Assembly: GCF_001905445.1 (NCBI RefSeq)
Contig: NZ_LIVQ01000013.1
Span: 1-64,000 of the forward strand
Direction: 5' to 3'
Length of the DNA: 64,000 nucleotides
Source: Streptomyces sp. CB00455
GTDB taxonomy: Bacteria; Actinomycetota; Actinomycetes; Streptomycetales; Streptomycetaceae
In this document: positions 34,188 to 42,433 of the stretch, in pieces
Layout: every line of letters starts with the position of its first letter
How positions within the stretch are numbered: the first letter of the stretch is position 1
Made by a program: the position numbers and the translations under genes
The notes under the pieces: generated by a model
Seen by the model: the letters and a program-made list of their open reading frames with translations, nothing else
Databases searched by the model: none
Told to the model about the DNA's origin: nothing

Positions 34188-35600
34188 CGGGCCGTCCGGC
34201 GGCGGGGCCGGCGCCCCCGGGATGCGGAGCACGGCCTCCGTGCCCTGGCCACCGTCGGCCGCCGCCCGCAGCTCGGCGCTCCCGCCGGTGCGGGCGACCG
34301 TGCGGGCCACGATCGACAGGCCCAGGCCGCTGCCGGGCAGGGCGCGTGCCGAGGGTGAGCGCCAGAACCGTTCGAAGACGTGGGGCAGGTCCTCCGCCGG
34401 GATGCCCGGGCCGCGATCCCGTACGGTCAGTTCGCCCGCCCGCAGCGTCACCTCGACCGCGCCGCCCGGCGGGCTGAACTTCACCGCGTTGTCCAGGACG
34501 TTGACGACCGCGCGCTCCAGCGCTGCCGCCTCTCCCCGGACGTACCAGGGCTCCAGCGCCGAGGCGAAGTCCAGCTCAGGACCGCGCAGCCGGGCCCGGG
34601 ACAGCGCGGCCGCGGTGATCTCGTGCAGGGCCACCACACCCAGCGGCCCGGGGGACACCGCGTCCGGGCGGGACAGTTCCTGGAGGTCACCTATCAGCGC
34701 GGCGAGCTCCGTCATCTGCGCCTTGACCGAGGCCAGCAGTTCCCGGCGGTCCTCCGGCGGAATGGGCCGTCCGGTCTCCTCGCTGCGGGCGAGCAGCTCG
34801 ATGTTGGTGCGCAGGGAGGTGAGGGGGGTGCGCAGCTCGTGCCCGGCGTCCGCGATCAGCTGCGCCTGGCGCTCCTGGGAGGAGGCGAGCGCGGCCGTCA
34901 TGGAGTTGAAGGACCGCGACAGGCGGGCGATCTCGTCGTCTCCCCGGTCGGGGATCCGCACGTTCAGGTCCTCGGTCCGGGCGATGTGCTCGACGGCGCC
35001 GGTCAGTTCGTCGACCGGCCGCAGGCCCGTCCGGGCCACCCACAGCCCGGCCGCGCCGGCTCCGACCACGCCGACGCCCGAGACGAAGAGGAGCACCCAG
35101 GCCAGCGTGGACAGCGGCCGGTCGATGTCGGCCAGGGGTTTGGCGACGGACAGGGCGGCGGCCCGGCCGTCCAGCAGGGCGGGCTGGGTGTAGACCCGGA
35201 CCGCGACCCCGTCGGTGGTGGTCGCGTCGTAGGGGGTGGCCTCGCGCCTGCGCTGGGCCACCTGGAGGTCGGTGTCGCTGATGCGCAGGGTGCTGCGGCC
35301 GTCGACCCAGCAGTGGCCGCCGTCCGGCAGCACGATCTGCACCTGGGCGCTGAGATTGTTCGCGGGCCGCTCCGGCAGGGTGGTGCCGGAGACACAGCCG
35401 AGCGACCGGAACACCTGATTGGCCTGCGCCTCGGCGTTGGTGGACCGCAGCGAGCTGTCCAGCTGGTCGCGGAGCTGGGTGCGCACCATCACCCAGCACA
35501 CCGCCGCCACGGCGGCCACGGCGAGCGCGACGGCCACCGTGACCAGCAGCGCCAGGCGCGAGCGCAGCGGCAGCGCGCGGAACCGGGCCGCCGGGCTCAC
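34167..35600 (-). CDS. cssS: Sensor histidine kinase, CssS-like
   Basis: A 477-residue kinase with two membrane helices (about 15-40 and 165-190) around an external domain of about 120 residues with two cysteines. A HAMP region, H-box DAGHELRTPLTS (His near 254), N-box NVLDNAVKFSPPG and G-boxes DRGPGIP and GSGLGLSIV follow. Gene order (kinase, regulator, HtrA-like protease) matches the secretion-stress system CssSR of Streptomyces; the name rests on that. Its ATGA start overlaps the regulator stop. Confidence 0.85.
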   Translation of the reverse strand: MSPAARFRALPLRSRLALLVTVAVALAVAAVAAVCWVMVRTQLRDQLDSSLRSTNAEAQANQVFRSLGCVSGTTLPERPANNLSAQVQIVLPDGGHCWVDGRSTLRISDTDLQVAQRRREATPYDATTTDGVAVRVYTQPALLDGRAAALSVAKPLADIDRPLSTLAWVLLFVSGVGVVGAGAAGLWVARTGLRPVDELTGAVEHIARTEDLNVRIPDRGDDEIARLSRSFNSMTAALASSQERQAQLIADAGHELRTPLTSLRTNIELLARSEETGRPIPPEDRRELLASVKAQMTELAALIGDLQELSRPDAVSPGPLGVVALHEITAAALSRARLRGPELDFASALEPWYVRGEAAALERAVVNVLDNAVKFSPPGGAVEVTLRAGELTVRDRGPGIPAEDLPHVFERFWRSPSARALPGSGLGLSIVARTVARTGGSAELRAAADGGQGTEAVLRIPGAPAPPPDGPSVVPDQ

Positions 35601-36328
35601 TCGGGGCCGCTCTCACCCGCGCGCAGGACGTAGCCCACCCCGCGCACGGTGTGGACGACGCGGGGCTCGCCGCCCGCCTCGGTCTTGCGGCGCAGGTACA
35701 TCACGTACACGTCCAGGGAGTTGGAGCTGGGTTCGAAGTCGAAGCCCCAGACGGTCTTGAGGATCTGCTCGCGGGTCAGGACCTGGCGCGGGTGGGCCAG
35801 GAACATCTCCAGGAGCGTGAATTCGGTACGGGTCAGCTCCACGGGCCGTCCGGCCCGGGTGACCTCGCGGGTCGTGAGGTCCATGCGCAGGTCGCCGAAG
35901 GTCAGCGTGTCCTGCGGCCCTTCGGCGCCGGGTCGCGGGGCGGCGTAGGAGCTGCGGCGCAGCAGGGCGCGGACGCGGGCGAAGAGCTCGTCGAGTTCGA
36001 AGGGCTTGACGAGGTAGTCGTCGGCCCCCGCGTCGAGGCCGGTGACGCGGTCGCCGACGGTGTCGCGGGCGGTGAGCATCAGGACCGGGGTGACACCGCC
36101 GGCCGCGCGCAGCCGGCGGGCCGCCGTCAGACCGTCCATCCGGGGCATCTGGATGTCGAGGACGATCAGGTCGGGGGCGTAGGAGGCCGCCTTGTCGAGG
36201 GCGTCGAGCCCGTCGACGGCGGTCTGCACGGCGTACCCCTCGAAGGCGAGGCTGCGGCGCAGGGCCTCGCGTACGGCCGGCTCGTCGTCGACGACGAGGA
36301 TCCGCGCTTCGCCTTCGGCGGCGTTCAT
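35597..36328 (-). CDS. cssR: OmpR-family response regulator, CssR-like
   Basis: A 243-residue response regulator. The receiver has acidic DDE at 14-16 and the phospho-acceptor Asp58 in VLDIQMPR, then KPF; the C-terminal winged helix shows LTRTEFTLLEMFLAHP and YVMYLRRKTEAGGEPRVVHTVRGVGYVLR. Regulators of this type bind direct repeats, and three 11-base repeats lie before the protease gene upstream. ATG 36328 follows GGGGGAG. Confidence 0.9.
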   Translation of the reverse strand: MNAAEGEARILVVDDEPAVREALRRSLAFEGYAVQTAVDGLDALDKAASYAPDLIVLDIQMPRMDGLTAARRLRAAGGVTPVLMLTARDTVGDRVTGLDAGADDYLVKPFELDELFARVRALLRRSSYAAPRPGAEGPQDTLTFGDLRMDLTTREVTRAGRPVELTRTEFTLLEMFLAHPRQVLTREQILKTVWGFDFEPSSNSLDVYVMYLRRKTEAGGEPRVVHTVRGVGYVLRAGESGPE

Positions 36329-36601
36329 GATGGCTCCCCCATGGTGGTTCGTGGCCGGCGGCCGGGCGGGAGGCGTCTCCCGCCGAGGTCTTCCCCCAGC
36401 GTCGCACGCGGGCGGCGGCGGCCCGGCCGGGCCGGCGTGCGGCATGCGCAGTGCGTGCCCGTGCGGTGGACGCGCGGGCCGCGGGCGGGCGTGCGGACGG
36501 CATGCGGTGGACGGGGCCGGCTGCGGGCGGGTGTGCGGGCTGAGACGGGCATGCGGGCCGGCGGGTGTGCGGCCCGCGGTGGGCGGGGTCCGCGGCGTCC
36601 G

Positions 36602-37840
36602 TCAGAACGTGTTGCCCAGACCCCCGGCGCCGGAGCCGCCGCCGTCGGTGCCGGAGGCGCCCCCGGTGCCGCCGGAGCCACCCTTGCGCAGGGAGTCCAG
36701 GTCGGCCTTGATCGTGTTGACCGGGATCGCGAAGCCGAGGCCGACGCTGCCCGCGCTGCCGCTGCCGCTGGAGGGCGAGTAGATCGCGGAGGGCATGCCC
36801 ACGATCTGGCCGTTCATGTTGACGAGGGCGCCGCCCGAATTGCCCGGGTTGAGCGAGGCGTCCGTCTGGATGGCCTTGTAGGAGGTGGTGTCCGAGCCGG
36901 TGTCGCCGTTGAACTGCCTGCCGCCGTAGGAGAAGGGGAAGCCGCCGTCCTGCGGCGGGTCGCTCTGCGGCGACTGCTGCTCCGACTTGGGGACGTTCAC
37001 CTCGCGGTCGAGGGCGGAGACGATGCCGCTGGTGACGGTGCCGGTCAGGCGGTCGGGGGAGCCGATCGCCACGACCTGGTCGCCGACCTTCAGGCCGCCC
37101 GAGTCGCCGAGCGCGGCGGGGCGGAGCCCGGTGGCACCCCGGAGCTTGATGAGGGCGAGGTCCTTGTCGGGGTCGGTGCCGACGAGCCCCGCGCTGTACT
37201 TCTTGCCGTCGCTCATCGTCACCTGGATCTCGGAGGCGCCGCTGACGACGTGGTTGTTGGTGACGATCTCGCCGTCGGCGGTCAGGACGATGCCGGAGCC
37301 GGTGCCCTGGCCGGATCCGGTCCGGGTGTCGATGCGGACCACGGAGGGGCTGACCTGCTCGGAGACCCCGGAGACGGTGCCGGTGGCGGACTGCGAGACG
37401 TTGGTGCCGCTGACGCCGGCGGGCGCGCCGGGCCGGGCGCCCATCAGTTCCTGGACCGCGGCCGCGGTGCCGCCGCCGATCACGGCCGCCGCGATGGCCA
37501 CGGCGGCGAGGAGTGCGACCGGCTTCCTGGCGCGGGGGGCGGGTGCGGCGGCGTGGGCGGGCTCCTGCCGGCCGGCTCCGCCCCACCCGGCCCACGAACC
37601 CCCGTCGCCGCGGGCGTCGGACCCGGCGGGGACCGTCTCGCCCTGGATGACCGGGGGCCGGTGCGGCTCGTGCCAGGCGGGGGCGGCGGGCGGGTACGCG
37701 GGCGGCGGGGGGTACGCCCCCGCCGCGGTGTCCTGCGCCGGCCACTCGTGACCCGGCTGCCGGTCAGCCCCGAACGGGGGGCGGCGGGCCGGGAAGTTCT
37801 CCTGCGGGTACTCGCCTTCGCGGCGGGAGCTCTCGGTCAT
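36602..37840 (-). CDS. htrB: Membrane-anchored HtrA-like serine protease
   Basis: A 412-residue protease. A Pro-rich cytoplasmic N-terminus leads to one membrane helix (108-128) and a trypsin-like domain with His197 (NNHVVSG), Asp227 (DKDLAL) and Ser335 (NPGNSGG). No PDZ domain is visible; the chain ends in a Gly/Ser tail. It would remove misfolded exported proteins. With the neighbouring kinase and regulator it fits the secretion-stress protease HtrB. A 273-bp gap separates it from cssR. Confidence 0.87.
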   Translation of the reverse strand: MTESSRREGEYPQENFPARRPPFGADRQPGHEWPAQDTAAGAYPPPPAYPPAAPAWHEPHRPPVIQGETVPAGSDARGDGGSWAGWGGAGRQEPAHAAAPAPRARKPVALLAAVAIAAAVIGGGTAAAVQELMGARPGAPAGVSGTNVSQSATGTVSGVSEQVSPSVVRIDTRTGSGQGTGSGIVLTADGEIVTNNHVVSGASEIQVTMSDGKKYSAGLVGTDPDKDLALIKLRGATGLRPAALGDSGGLKVGDQVVAIGSPDRLTGTVTSGIVSALDREVNVPKSEQQSPQSDPPQDGGFPFSYGGRQFNGDTGSDTTSYKAIQTDASLNPGNSGGALVNMNGQIVGMPSAIYSPSSGSGSAGSVGLGFAIPVNTIKADLDSLRKGGSGGTGGASGTDGGGSGAGGLGNTF

Positions 37841-37861
37841 GGTGACGACTCTGTCCGCCGA

Positions 37862-37889
37862 TCATGAGAGCTACCTGAAGCCGACCTGA
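37862..37889 (-). promoter_or_regulatory. Three 11-base direct repeats upstream of htrB
   Basis: On the minus strand TCAGGT (37889), TCAGGT (37878) and TCATGA (37867) recur with an exact 11-base period. This is the usual binding pattern of OmpR-type regulators. The array starts about 22 bases upstream of the htrB start codon, so it would overlap the promoter or early leader. CssR is the obvious candidate binder. Confidence 0.65.
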
Positions 37890-37931
37890 GAAGCCGGACA
37901 GAACCGCGTATGCCCCATATAAGGGTGTCGG

Positions 37932-38954
37932 CTAGCGGCAGCCGCAGGAACGGCGGATCACCAGGGCCGACGGGAACTGCTTGAGCCGTTCGCGGCGCGA
38001 GCCGGCCACCCGCAGGGCGTCGTCCAGGACCAGGTCCACGGCCGCCCGGGCCATCGCCGGGCGGTCGGAGGCGATGGTGGTGAGCGGCGGGTCCGTCAGG
38101 GCCGCTTCCTTCACGTCGTCGAAGCCGGCCACGGCCAGCTCCCCGGGCACGTCGATGCGCAGCTCCCGAGCGGCCCGCAGGACACCGATGGCCTGGTCGT
38201 CCGTGGCGCAGAAGATCGCCGGCGGGCGGTCCGGCCCGGACAGCACCTCCAGGGCGACCCGGTAGGCGTCGTAGCGGTTGTACGGGGCCTCGAAGAGCCG
38301 GCCCTCCACCGAGCGCCCGGCCTCCAGCATCGCCCGGCGCCAGCCCTCGACGTGGTCCGCGACCGGGTCGCCGACCGAGGGGGTGTTCTCGACCCCGCCG
38401 ATGCAGGCCACGTACGGGTGCCCGTGCTCCAGCAGGTGGCGGGTGGCGAGCTGCGCGCCGCCGATGTCGTCGGTGATCACCGCGACGTCGTCGATCGCCT
38501 CGGGCCGCTCGTGCAGCAGCACGATCCGCGCGTCCCACGCCTCGATCTCCGAAGCCGCCCGCTCACTCATGCCCTGGCTGACCAGGATCAGGCCCGAGAC
38601 CCGCATGCCGAGGAAGGCACGCAGGTAGTGGACCTCGCGTTCGTCGCGGTAGTCGGAGTTGCCGACCAGGACCATCTTCCCGCGCTCGGCGGCGGCCTGC
38701 TCGACCGCGTGCGCCATCTCCGCGAAGAACGGCTGGCGGGCGTCGGGGACGATCATGCCTATGAGGTCGGTGCGCCGGGAGGCCATCGCCTGGGCGACCC
38801 GGTCCGGGCGGTAGCCCAGATCCTTGATCGCGGCGAGGACACGCTCGCGCGTGGCCGGGGCAACCGGCCGGGGTCCGTTGTTGATGACGTAGCTCACGAC
38901 GGCGGTAGAGGTACCCGCAAGTCGCGCCACGTCATCCCGCGTCACCTTGGCCAC
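37932..38954 (-). CDS. LacI-family transcriptional regulator
   Basis: A 340-residue LacI/GalR regulator. The N-terminal helix-turn-helix and hinge are clear (VTRDDVARLAGTSTAVVSYVINNG, then RPDRVAQAMASRRTDLIGMIVPD), followed by the sugar-binding periplasmic-protein-like domain. The effector and targets are unknown because no sugar operon lies nearby. It lies upstream of htrB on the same strand, 91 bases before it, and may have its own promoter. Confidence 0.93.
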   Translation of the reverse strand: MAKVTRDDVARLAGTSTAVVSYVINNGPRPVAPATRERVLAAIKDLGYRPDRVAQAMASRRTDLIGMIVPDARQPFFAEMAHAVEQAAAERGKMVLVGNSDYRDEREVHYLRAFLGMRVSGLILVSQGMSERAASEIEAWDARIVLLHERPEAIDDVAVITDDIGGAQLATRHLLEHGHPYVACIGGVENTPSVGDPVADHVEGWRRAMLEAGRSVEGRLFEAPYNRYDAYRVALEVLSGPDRPPAIFCATDDQAIGVLRAARELRIDVPGELAVAGFDDVKEAALTDPPLTTIASDRPAMARAAVDLVLDDALRVAGSRRERLKQFPSALVIRRSCGCR

Positions 38955-38978
38955 GCGCGGCAGTCTACGCGGGGTGAC

Positions 38979-39806
38979 CTAGCTCTGGGCAGGGCGTCCT
39001 GCCGACTGGATGGCCACAGGGTCCTGCGCCGGCCGGGTGACGGTCGCGGGGGCCGTCTTGGGGGCGGTCGCGGCGGCCGGCGCGGCGGCCCGGGCTGCCG
39101 CCTGGGCCGCGGCTTCCGCAGCCGCCCGCTCGACCTTCTCCGGTGTGACGAAGCGGTAGCCGACGTTGCGGACCGTGCCGATCAGCGACTCGTGCTCGGG
39201 GCCGAGCTTGGCGCGCAGCCGCCGTACGTGGACGTCGACGGTCCGGGTACCGCCGAAGTAGTCGTAGCCCCACACCTCCTGGAGCAGCTGGGCGCGGGTG
39301 AAGACCCGGCCCGGGTGCTGCGCCAGGTACTTCAGCAGCTCGAACTCCTTGAAAGTGAGGTCCAGTACCCGCCCCTTGAGCTTGGCGGAGTAGGTCGCCT
39401 CGTCCACCGACAGGTCGCCGTTGCGGATCTCCATGGGGGAGTCGTCGGAGCCCAGCTGCTGGCGGCCGGTGGCCAGCCGCAGCCGCGCCTCGACCTCCGC
39501 GGGTCCCGCGGTGTCCAGGAGCACGTCGTCGATGCCCCAGTCGGCCGTCACGGCCGCCAGGCCGCCCTCGGTGACGACCAGGATGAGCGGGCAGCCCGGG
39601 CCGGTGGAGCGCAGCAGCTGGCACAGCGACCGGACCTGCGGCAGGTCGCGCCGCCCGTCCACGAGGATGACGTCGGCACCCGGCGTGTCCACGAGGGCCG
39701 GCCCCTCGGCGGGCGCCACCCGGACGTTGTGCAGCAGCAGGCCGAGTGCGGGCAGCACCTCGGTGGACGGCTGCAGGGCGTTGGTCAGCAGCAGGAGAGA
39801 ACTCAT
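38979..39806 (-). CDS. glnR: Nitrogen regulator GlnR
   Basis: A 275-residue orphan OmpR-type regulator of nitrogen metabolism. The receiver-like domain has Asp50 in VDGRRDLP but lacks the full acidic pocket, as known for GlnR, so it is not switched by a kinase. The winged helix is LTFKEFELLKYLAQHPGRVF to VDVHVRRLRAKLGPEHESLIGTVRNVGYRF. An Ala-rich C-terminal tail follows. The ATG start overlaps the stop of a 17-codon upstream ORF; its own ribosome site is weak. Confidence 0.95.
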   Translation of the reverse strand: MSSLLLLTNALQPSTEVLPALGLLLHNVRVAPAEGPALVDTPGADVILVDGRRDLPQVRSLCQLLRSTGPGCPLILVVTEGGLAAVTADWGIDDVLLDTAGPAEVEARLRLATGRQQLGSDDSPMEIRNGDLSVDEATYSAKLKGRVLDLTFKEFELLKYLAQHPGRVFTRAQLLQEVWGYDYFGGTRTVDVHVRRLRAKLGPEHESLIGTVRNVGYRFVTPEKVERAAAEAAAQAAARAAAPAAATAPKTAPATVTRPAQDPVAIQSAGRPAQS

Positions 39807-39856
39807 GCCCGACCACCTGCCCGGGTCGGCCGTTCGAACACGGTTCGCTGATCCAT
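39803..39856 (-). CDS. Short ORF translationally coupled to glnR
   Basis: A 17-residue ORF (MDQRTVFERPTRAGGRA) begins at ATG 39856, about seven bases after AGGAGGAA, the best ribosome site in this leader. Its TGA overlaps the glnR ATG (ATGA). Ribosomes would finish here and restart at glnR, which lacks a good site of its own. No conserved function is recognised in the peptide. Confidence 0.6.
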   Translation of the reverse strand: MDQRTVFERPTRAGGRA

Positions 39857-40315
39857 CACGTCGTTCCTCCTCGGTCCCGTCCCGGGGGTACCTCCCAGCG
39901 GTGCTGGGGGAGTGCGCGGTACTGCTTCGTACGTGGTGCGGGTGGTGCCGGTGGCGCGGGTGGTGCGTGGTGCCTGTGCGGCGTCCGCCAGGGTCCCGCG
40001 CCTGAGGCCCGGAGGGACGCCACTGTTCTCGGTCCGTTCAACGTACTGAAAGCACAAAAGGACCCGGGGGCAACGTTGCCCGGATCCTCTTCGCAGCAGA
40101 ATAGCCCACTGGCGCTTTCGTGGCCGAGGCTTCTTCCGCACCGACTCTGTGGTTCCTGCCACGCACCTCCCCAGCGTATGTCCTGATTTCACCGGATCGG
40201 TGGACCCCCCGGGGGCCGGCCGGGTGCACACGGGGCGCGTGGAGGCACGCGGGGGTGGGGGGCGGGAGGGGTCATCATGGAGGCCGACGGTAGAGAGCCG
40301 ACGATAGGAGCTGCA
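39857..40315. other. glnR leader and intergenic region
   Basis: About 460 bases between the short ORF and the divergent MoaD-like gene. It holds the hairpin CTCCCAGC-GGT-GCTGGGGGAG near 39892-39911 (a common Streptomyces intergenic element), a GGTGCGGGTGGTGCC-type simple repeat near 39936-39978, and a minus-strand terminator-like hairpin at 40056-40088. I see no clear promoter or additional gene. Confidence 0.6.
40056..40088 (-). terminator. Hairpin with T tract upstream of glnR
   Basis: Read on the minus strand, AGGATCCGGGCAAC pairs with GTTGCCCCCGGGTCCT (two bulged bases) and is followed by TTTT. Its centre is the perfect palindrome GGGCAACGTTGCCC at 40068-40081. No minus-strand gene lies between it and the divergent genes, so it would act on transcripts heading into glnR, either as an attenuator or as insulation. 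Confidence 0.55.
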
Positions 40316-40570
40316 GTGGCAACCGGAACCATCCGCTACTGGGCGGCGGCGAAAGCCGCGGCCAAGACGGCGGAGGAGCCGTACTCGGCGCGCACCCTGG
40401 CCGAGGCGCTCGACGCCGTGCGGGAACGCCACCCCGGGGAGCTGGCCCGGGTCCTGCTGCGCTGCTCCTTCCTCGTGAACGACGAGCCCGTGGGCAAGCG
40501 CCCGCACGATGCCGTCCCGCTGACCGAGGGGGGCACCGTCGAGGTGCTCCCGCCGTTCGCGGGCGGGTGA
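40316..40570 (+). CDS. MoaD/ThiS-family sulfur carrier protein
   Basis: An 84-residue ubiquitin-like protein ending in Gly-Gly, the residue pair that is adenylated and thiocarboxylated in MoaD and ThiS. The fold shows TIRYWAAAKAAAKTAEEPY at the start and VNDEPVGKRPHDAVPLTEGGTVEVLPPFAGG at the end. GTG 40316 is preferred because TAGGAG lies five bases upstream and it fits MoaD length; ATG 40277 with GGGAGGGG is the alternative. Its partner enzymes are not in the window. Confidence 0.8.
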   Translation: MATGTIRYWAAAKAAAKTAEEPYSARTLAEALDAVRERHPGELARVLLRCSFLVNDEPVGKRPHDAVPLTEGGTVEVLPPFAGG

Positions 40571-40580
40571 GCGGAAGCCG

Positions 40581-42371
40581 ATGAGCACGCCTGAAGAACA
40601 GCAGCGTCAGCAGGAGCAGCAGCACGCGCAGCAGGAGCACGCGCAGCAGCACCCGCAGCAGGAGCACGCGCAGCAACAGCAGCAGGACCCCTACGGGACC
40701 CAGACCTGGCAGTCCGACACCTGGGACACCGGTTACCAGCCGGTCCACCAGCCCCTGGGCACACCGCCGGGACAGCCGGTCGCGCCGGAGGGATGGTTCC
40801 GCGACGAGGCACCCGCGGAACCCGCCCAGGCAGGCACCGGCGCGCGATGGCCCGCCGATACCACGGCTCCGCAGGAGGGCGCCTACCACCCGCCCTACCC
40901 GGCCCCGGCCCAGCCCCAGCAGCAGAGCGCGCCGGAGGCGTGGTTCCGCGACGGGGTCCCGGCCCCCGCTCCGGCCCAGGACTGGTCCCAGGGCGCGGCC
41001 GCCGAGCAGACCGCCTACCTCCCGCCGTACCCGGGCCCGCAGGCGCAGGCGCAGGCCCACGCCCAGGCGCAGGCGCAGGCCCACGCCCCGGCGCAGGCCC
41101 AGGGGCAGGCGCAGGCCCACGCCCCGGCGCAGGCCCAGGCCCCGGCGCAGGCCGAGGGCGCCGCCGAGCAGACTGCCTACCTTCCGCCGTACCCGGGCCC
41201 GCAGGCGCAGGCGCAGGCGCAGGCGCAGGCGCAGGCGCAGGCGCAGGCCCACGCCCCGGCGCAGGCCGAGGGCGCCGCCGAGCAGACCGCGTACCTGCCG
41301 CCCTACCCGGGCCCCGGCGCCCAGGTTCCGGGCCGTGCGCAGGCCCCGGCCGGCGGCGCTGCCGAGCAGACCGCCTACCTGCCGCCCTACCCGGGCCCGG
41401 CCCAGCCCCAGCAGCAGGCCGCGCCGGAGGCGTGGTTCCGTGACGGGGCCCAGGCCCCCGCTCCGGCGCAGGACTGGTCCCAGGGCGCGGCGGCCGAGCA
41501 GACCGCGTACCTGCCGCCGCAGTCCGCGGCCGAGGCCCCGGCCCCGTCGCCGGTCCCGCTGCCGGAGGAGGAGCCCGCGTACTCCCCGCCCACCCTCGCC
41601 GGCAACACCCTGCGCGCCGTCGATCCGGCGCAGGCCCGTGCCGAGGGCCGGTCGCCGATCATCGATCCCGGTCCGCAGCCGGCCGTCCTGACCGCCCTCC
41701 TCGGGGTGCTGCTCGCGGTCGCGGCCGCCATCGGGCAGCTCGCCCTGGTCGTCCCGCTGGTCGTCCTCCAGGGGCTGACCGCGGCCGGCTGGTTCCGTCT
41801 CAACGGCATGTGGCCGGCCCGCCAGGGCATCGCCCTCGCCTTCGCCGGAGCCCTGGTCGCGGACGTGGCCGTGCTCGCGGTGGACGAGCCGTACGGCCCC
41901 GGCGCGATCATCGGCACCCTCGGCGCCTGGGTGCTTCTCACCCTCGTCCTCCAGCTGCGCAGCCATGCCGACCCCGACGAGCGGATGTACGGCCTGATGG
42001 CCTCGGTGGCCTCCGCCGCCCTGGCGGTCGTCTGCGCCGGCTACCTGGCCGCGGACGCCGCCGCCGTCACCGTGGGCGCGGCCTCCGTCGCCGTCGCTGT
42101 CTTCGCCCGCGCGCTGCCGCTGCCCACCGCGCCCTCCGTCGGCGTCTCGCTGGCCGCGGCCGCCGGCGCCGGCATCGCGGTCGGCGGCCTGACCTCCGTG
42201 GGCGTCGGCGGTGCGCTGATCGGCCTCGCCGCCGGGGTGTGCGCGCTGATCGGCCTGCGCGTGGCGGCGTACGACTACCCGTCGAAGTTCGTCCACATGA
42301 CGGCCGGCGTGGCGCTGCCGCTGGCCGCCGCCGCCCCGGCGGTCTACCTGATCGGCCGGGTGGTGGGCTGA
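40581..42371 (+). CDS. Polytopic membrane protein with long Gln/Ala/Pro repeat region
   Basis: A 596-residue protein. The first 355 residues are low complexity: Gln-rich at the start (QQQEQQHAQQEHAQQ type), then five copies of an EQTAYLPPYPGP-type box separated by AQAQAQAHAPAQ stretches. The DNA under this part is a GCGCAGGC-type repeat. The C-terminal 220 residues hold about eight membrane helices. The soluble part may be an unstructured binding arm; function unknown. It starts ten bases after the MoaD-like gene. Confidence 0.75.
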   Translation: MSTPEEQQRQQEQQHAQQEHAQQHPQQEHAQQQQQDPYGTQTWQSDTWDTGYQPVHQPLGTPPGQPVAPEGWFRDEAPAEPAQAGTGARWPADTTAPQEGAYHPPYPAPAQPQQQSAPEAWFRDGVPAPAPAQDWSQGAAAEQTAYLPPYPGPQAQAQAHAQAQAQAHAPAQAQGQAQAHAPAQAQAPAQAEGAAEQTAYLPPYPGPQAQAQAQAQAQAQAQAHAPAQAEGAAEQTAYLPPYPGPGAQVPGRAQAPAGGAAEQTAYLPPYPGPAQPQQQAAPEAWFRDGAQAPAPAQDWSQGAAAEQTAYLPPQSAAEAPAPSPVPLPEEEPAYSPPTLAGNTLRAVDPAQARAEGRSPIIDPGPQPAVLTALLGVLLAVAAAIGQLALVVPLVVLQGLTAAGWFRLNGMWPARQGIALAFAGALVADVAVLAVDEPYGPGAIIGTLGAWVLLTLVLQLRSHADPDERMYGLMASVASAALAVVCAGYLAADAAAVTVGAASVAVAVFARALPLPTAPSVGVSLAAAAGAGIAVGGLTSVGVGGALIGLAAGVCALIGLRVAAYDYPSKFVHMTAGVALPLAAAAPAVYLIGRVVG

Positions 42372-42433
42372 TCCCTGCCCGGCCGGGGCGTGGTCAACTA
42401 GAACGCACGTACCGACTAGTAGGGGGAGGACAC

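Noticed and set aside
40038..40229. Minus-strand frame of 63 codons upstream of glnR
   Set aside because: There is no ribosome site, it runs across the terminator-like hairpin, and its composition is that of noncoding shadow.
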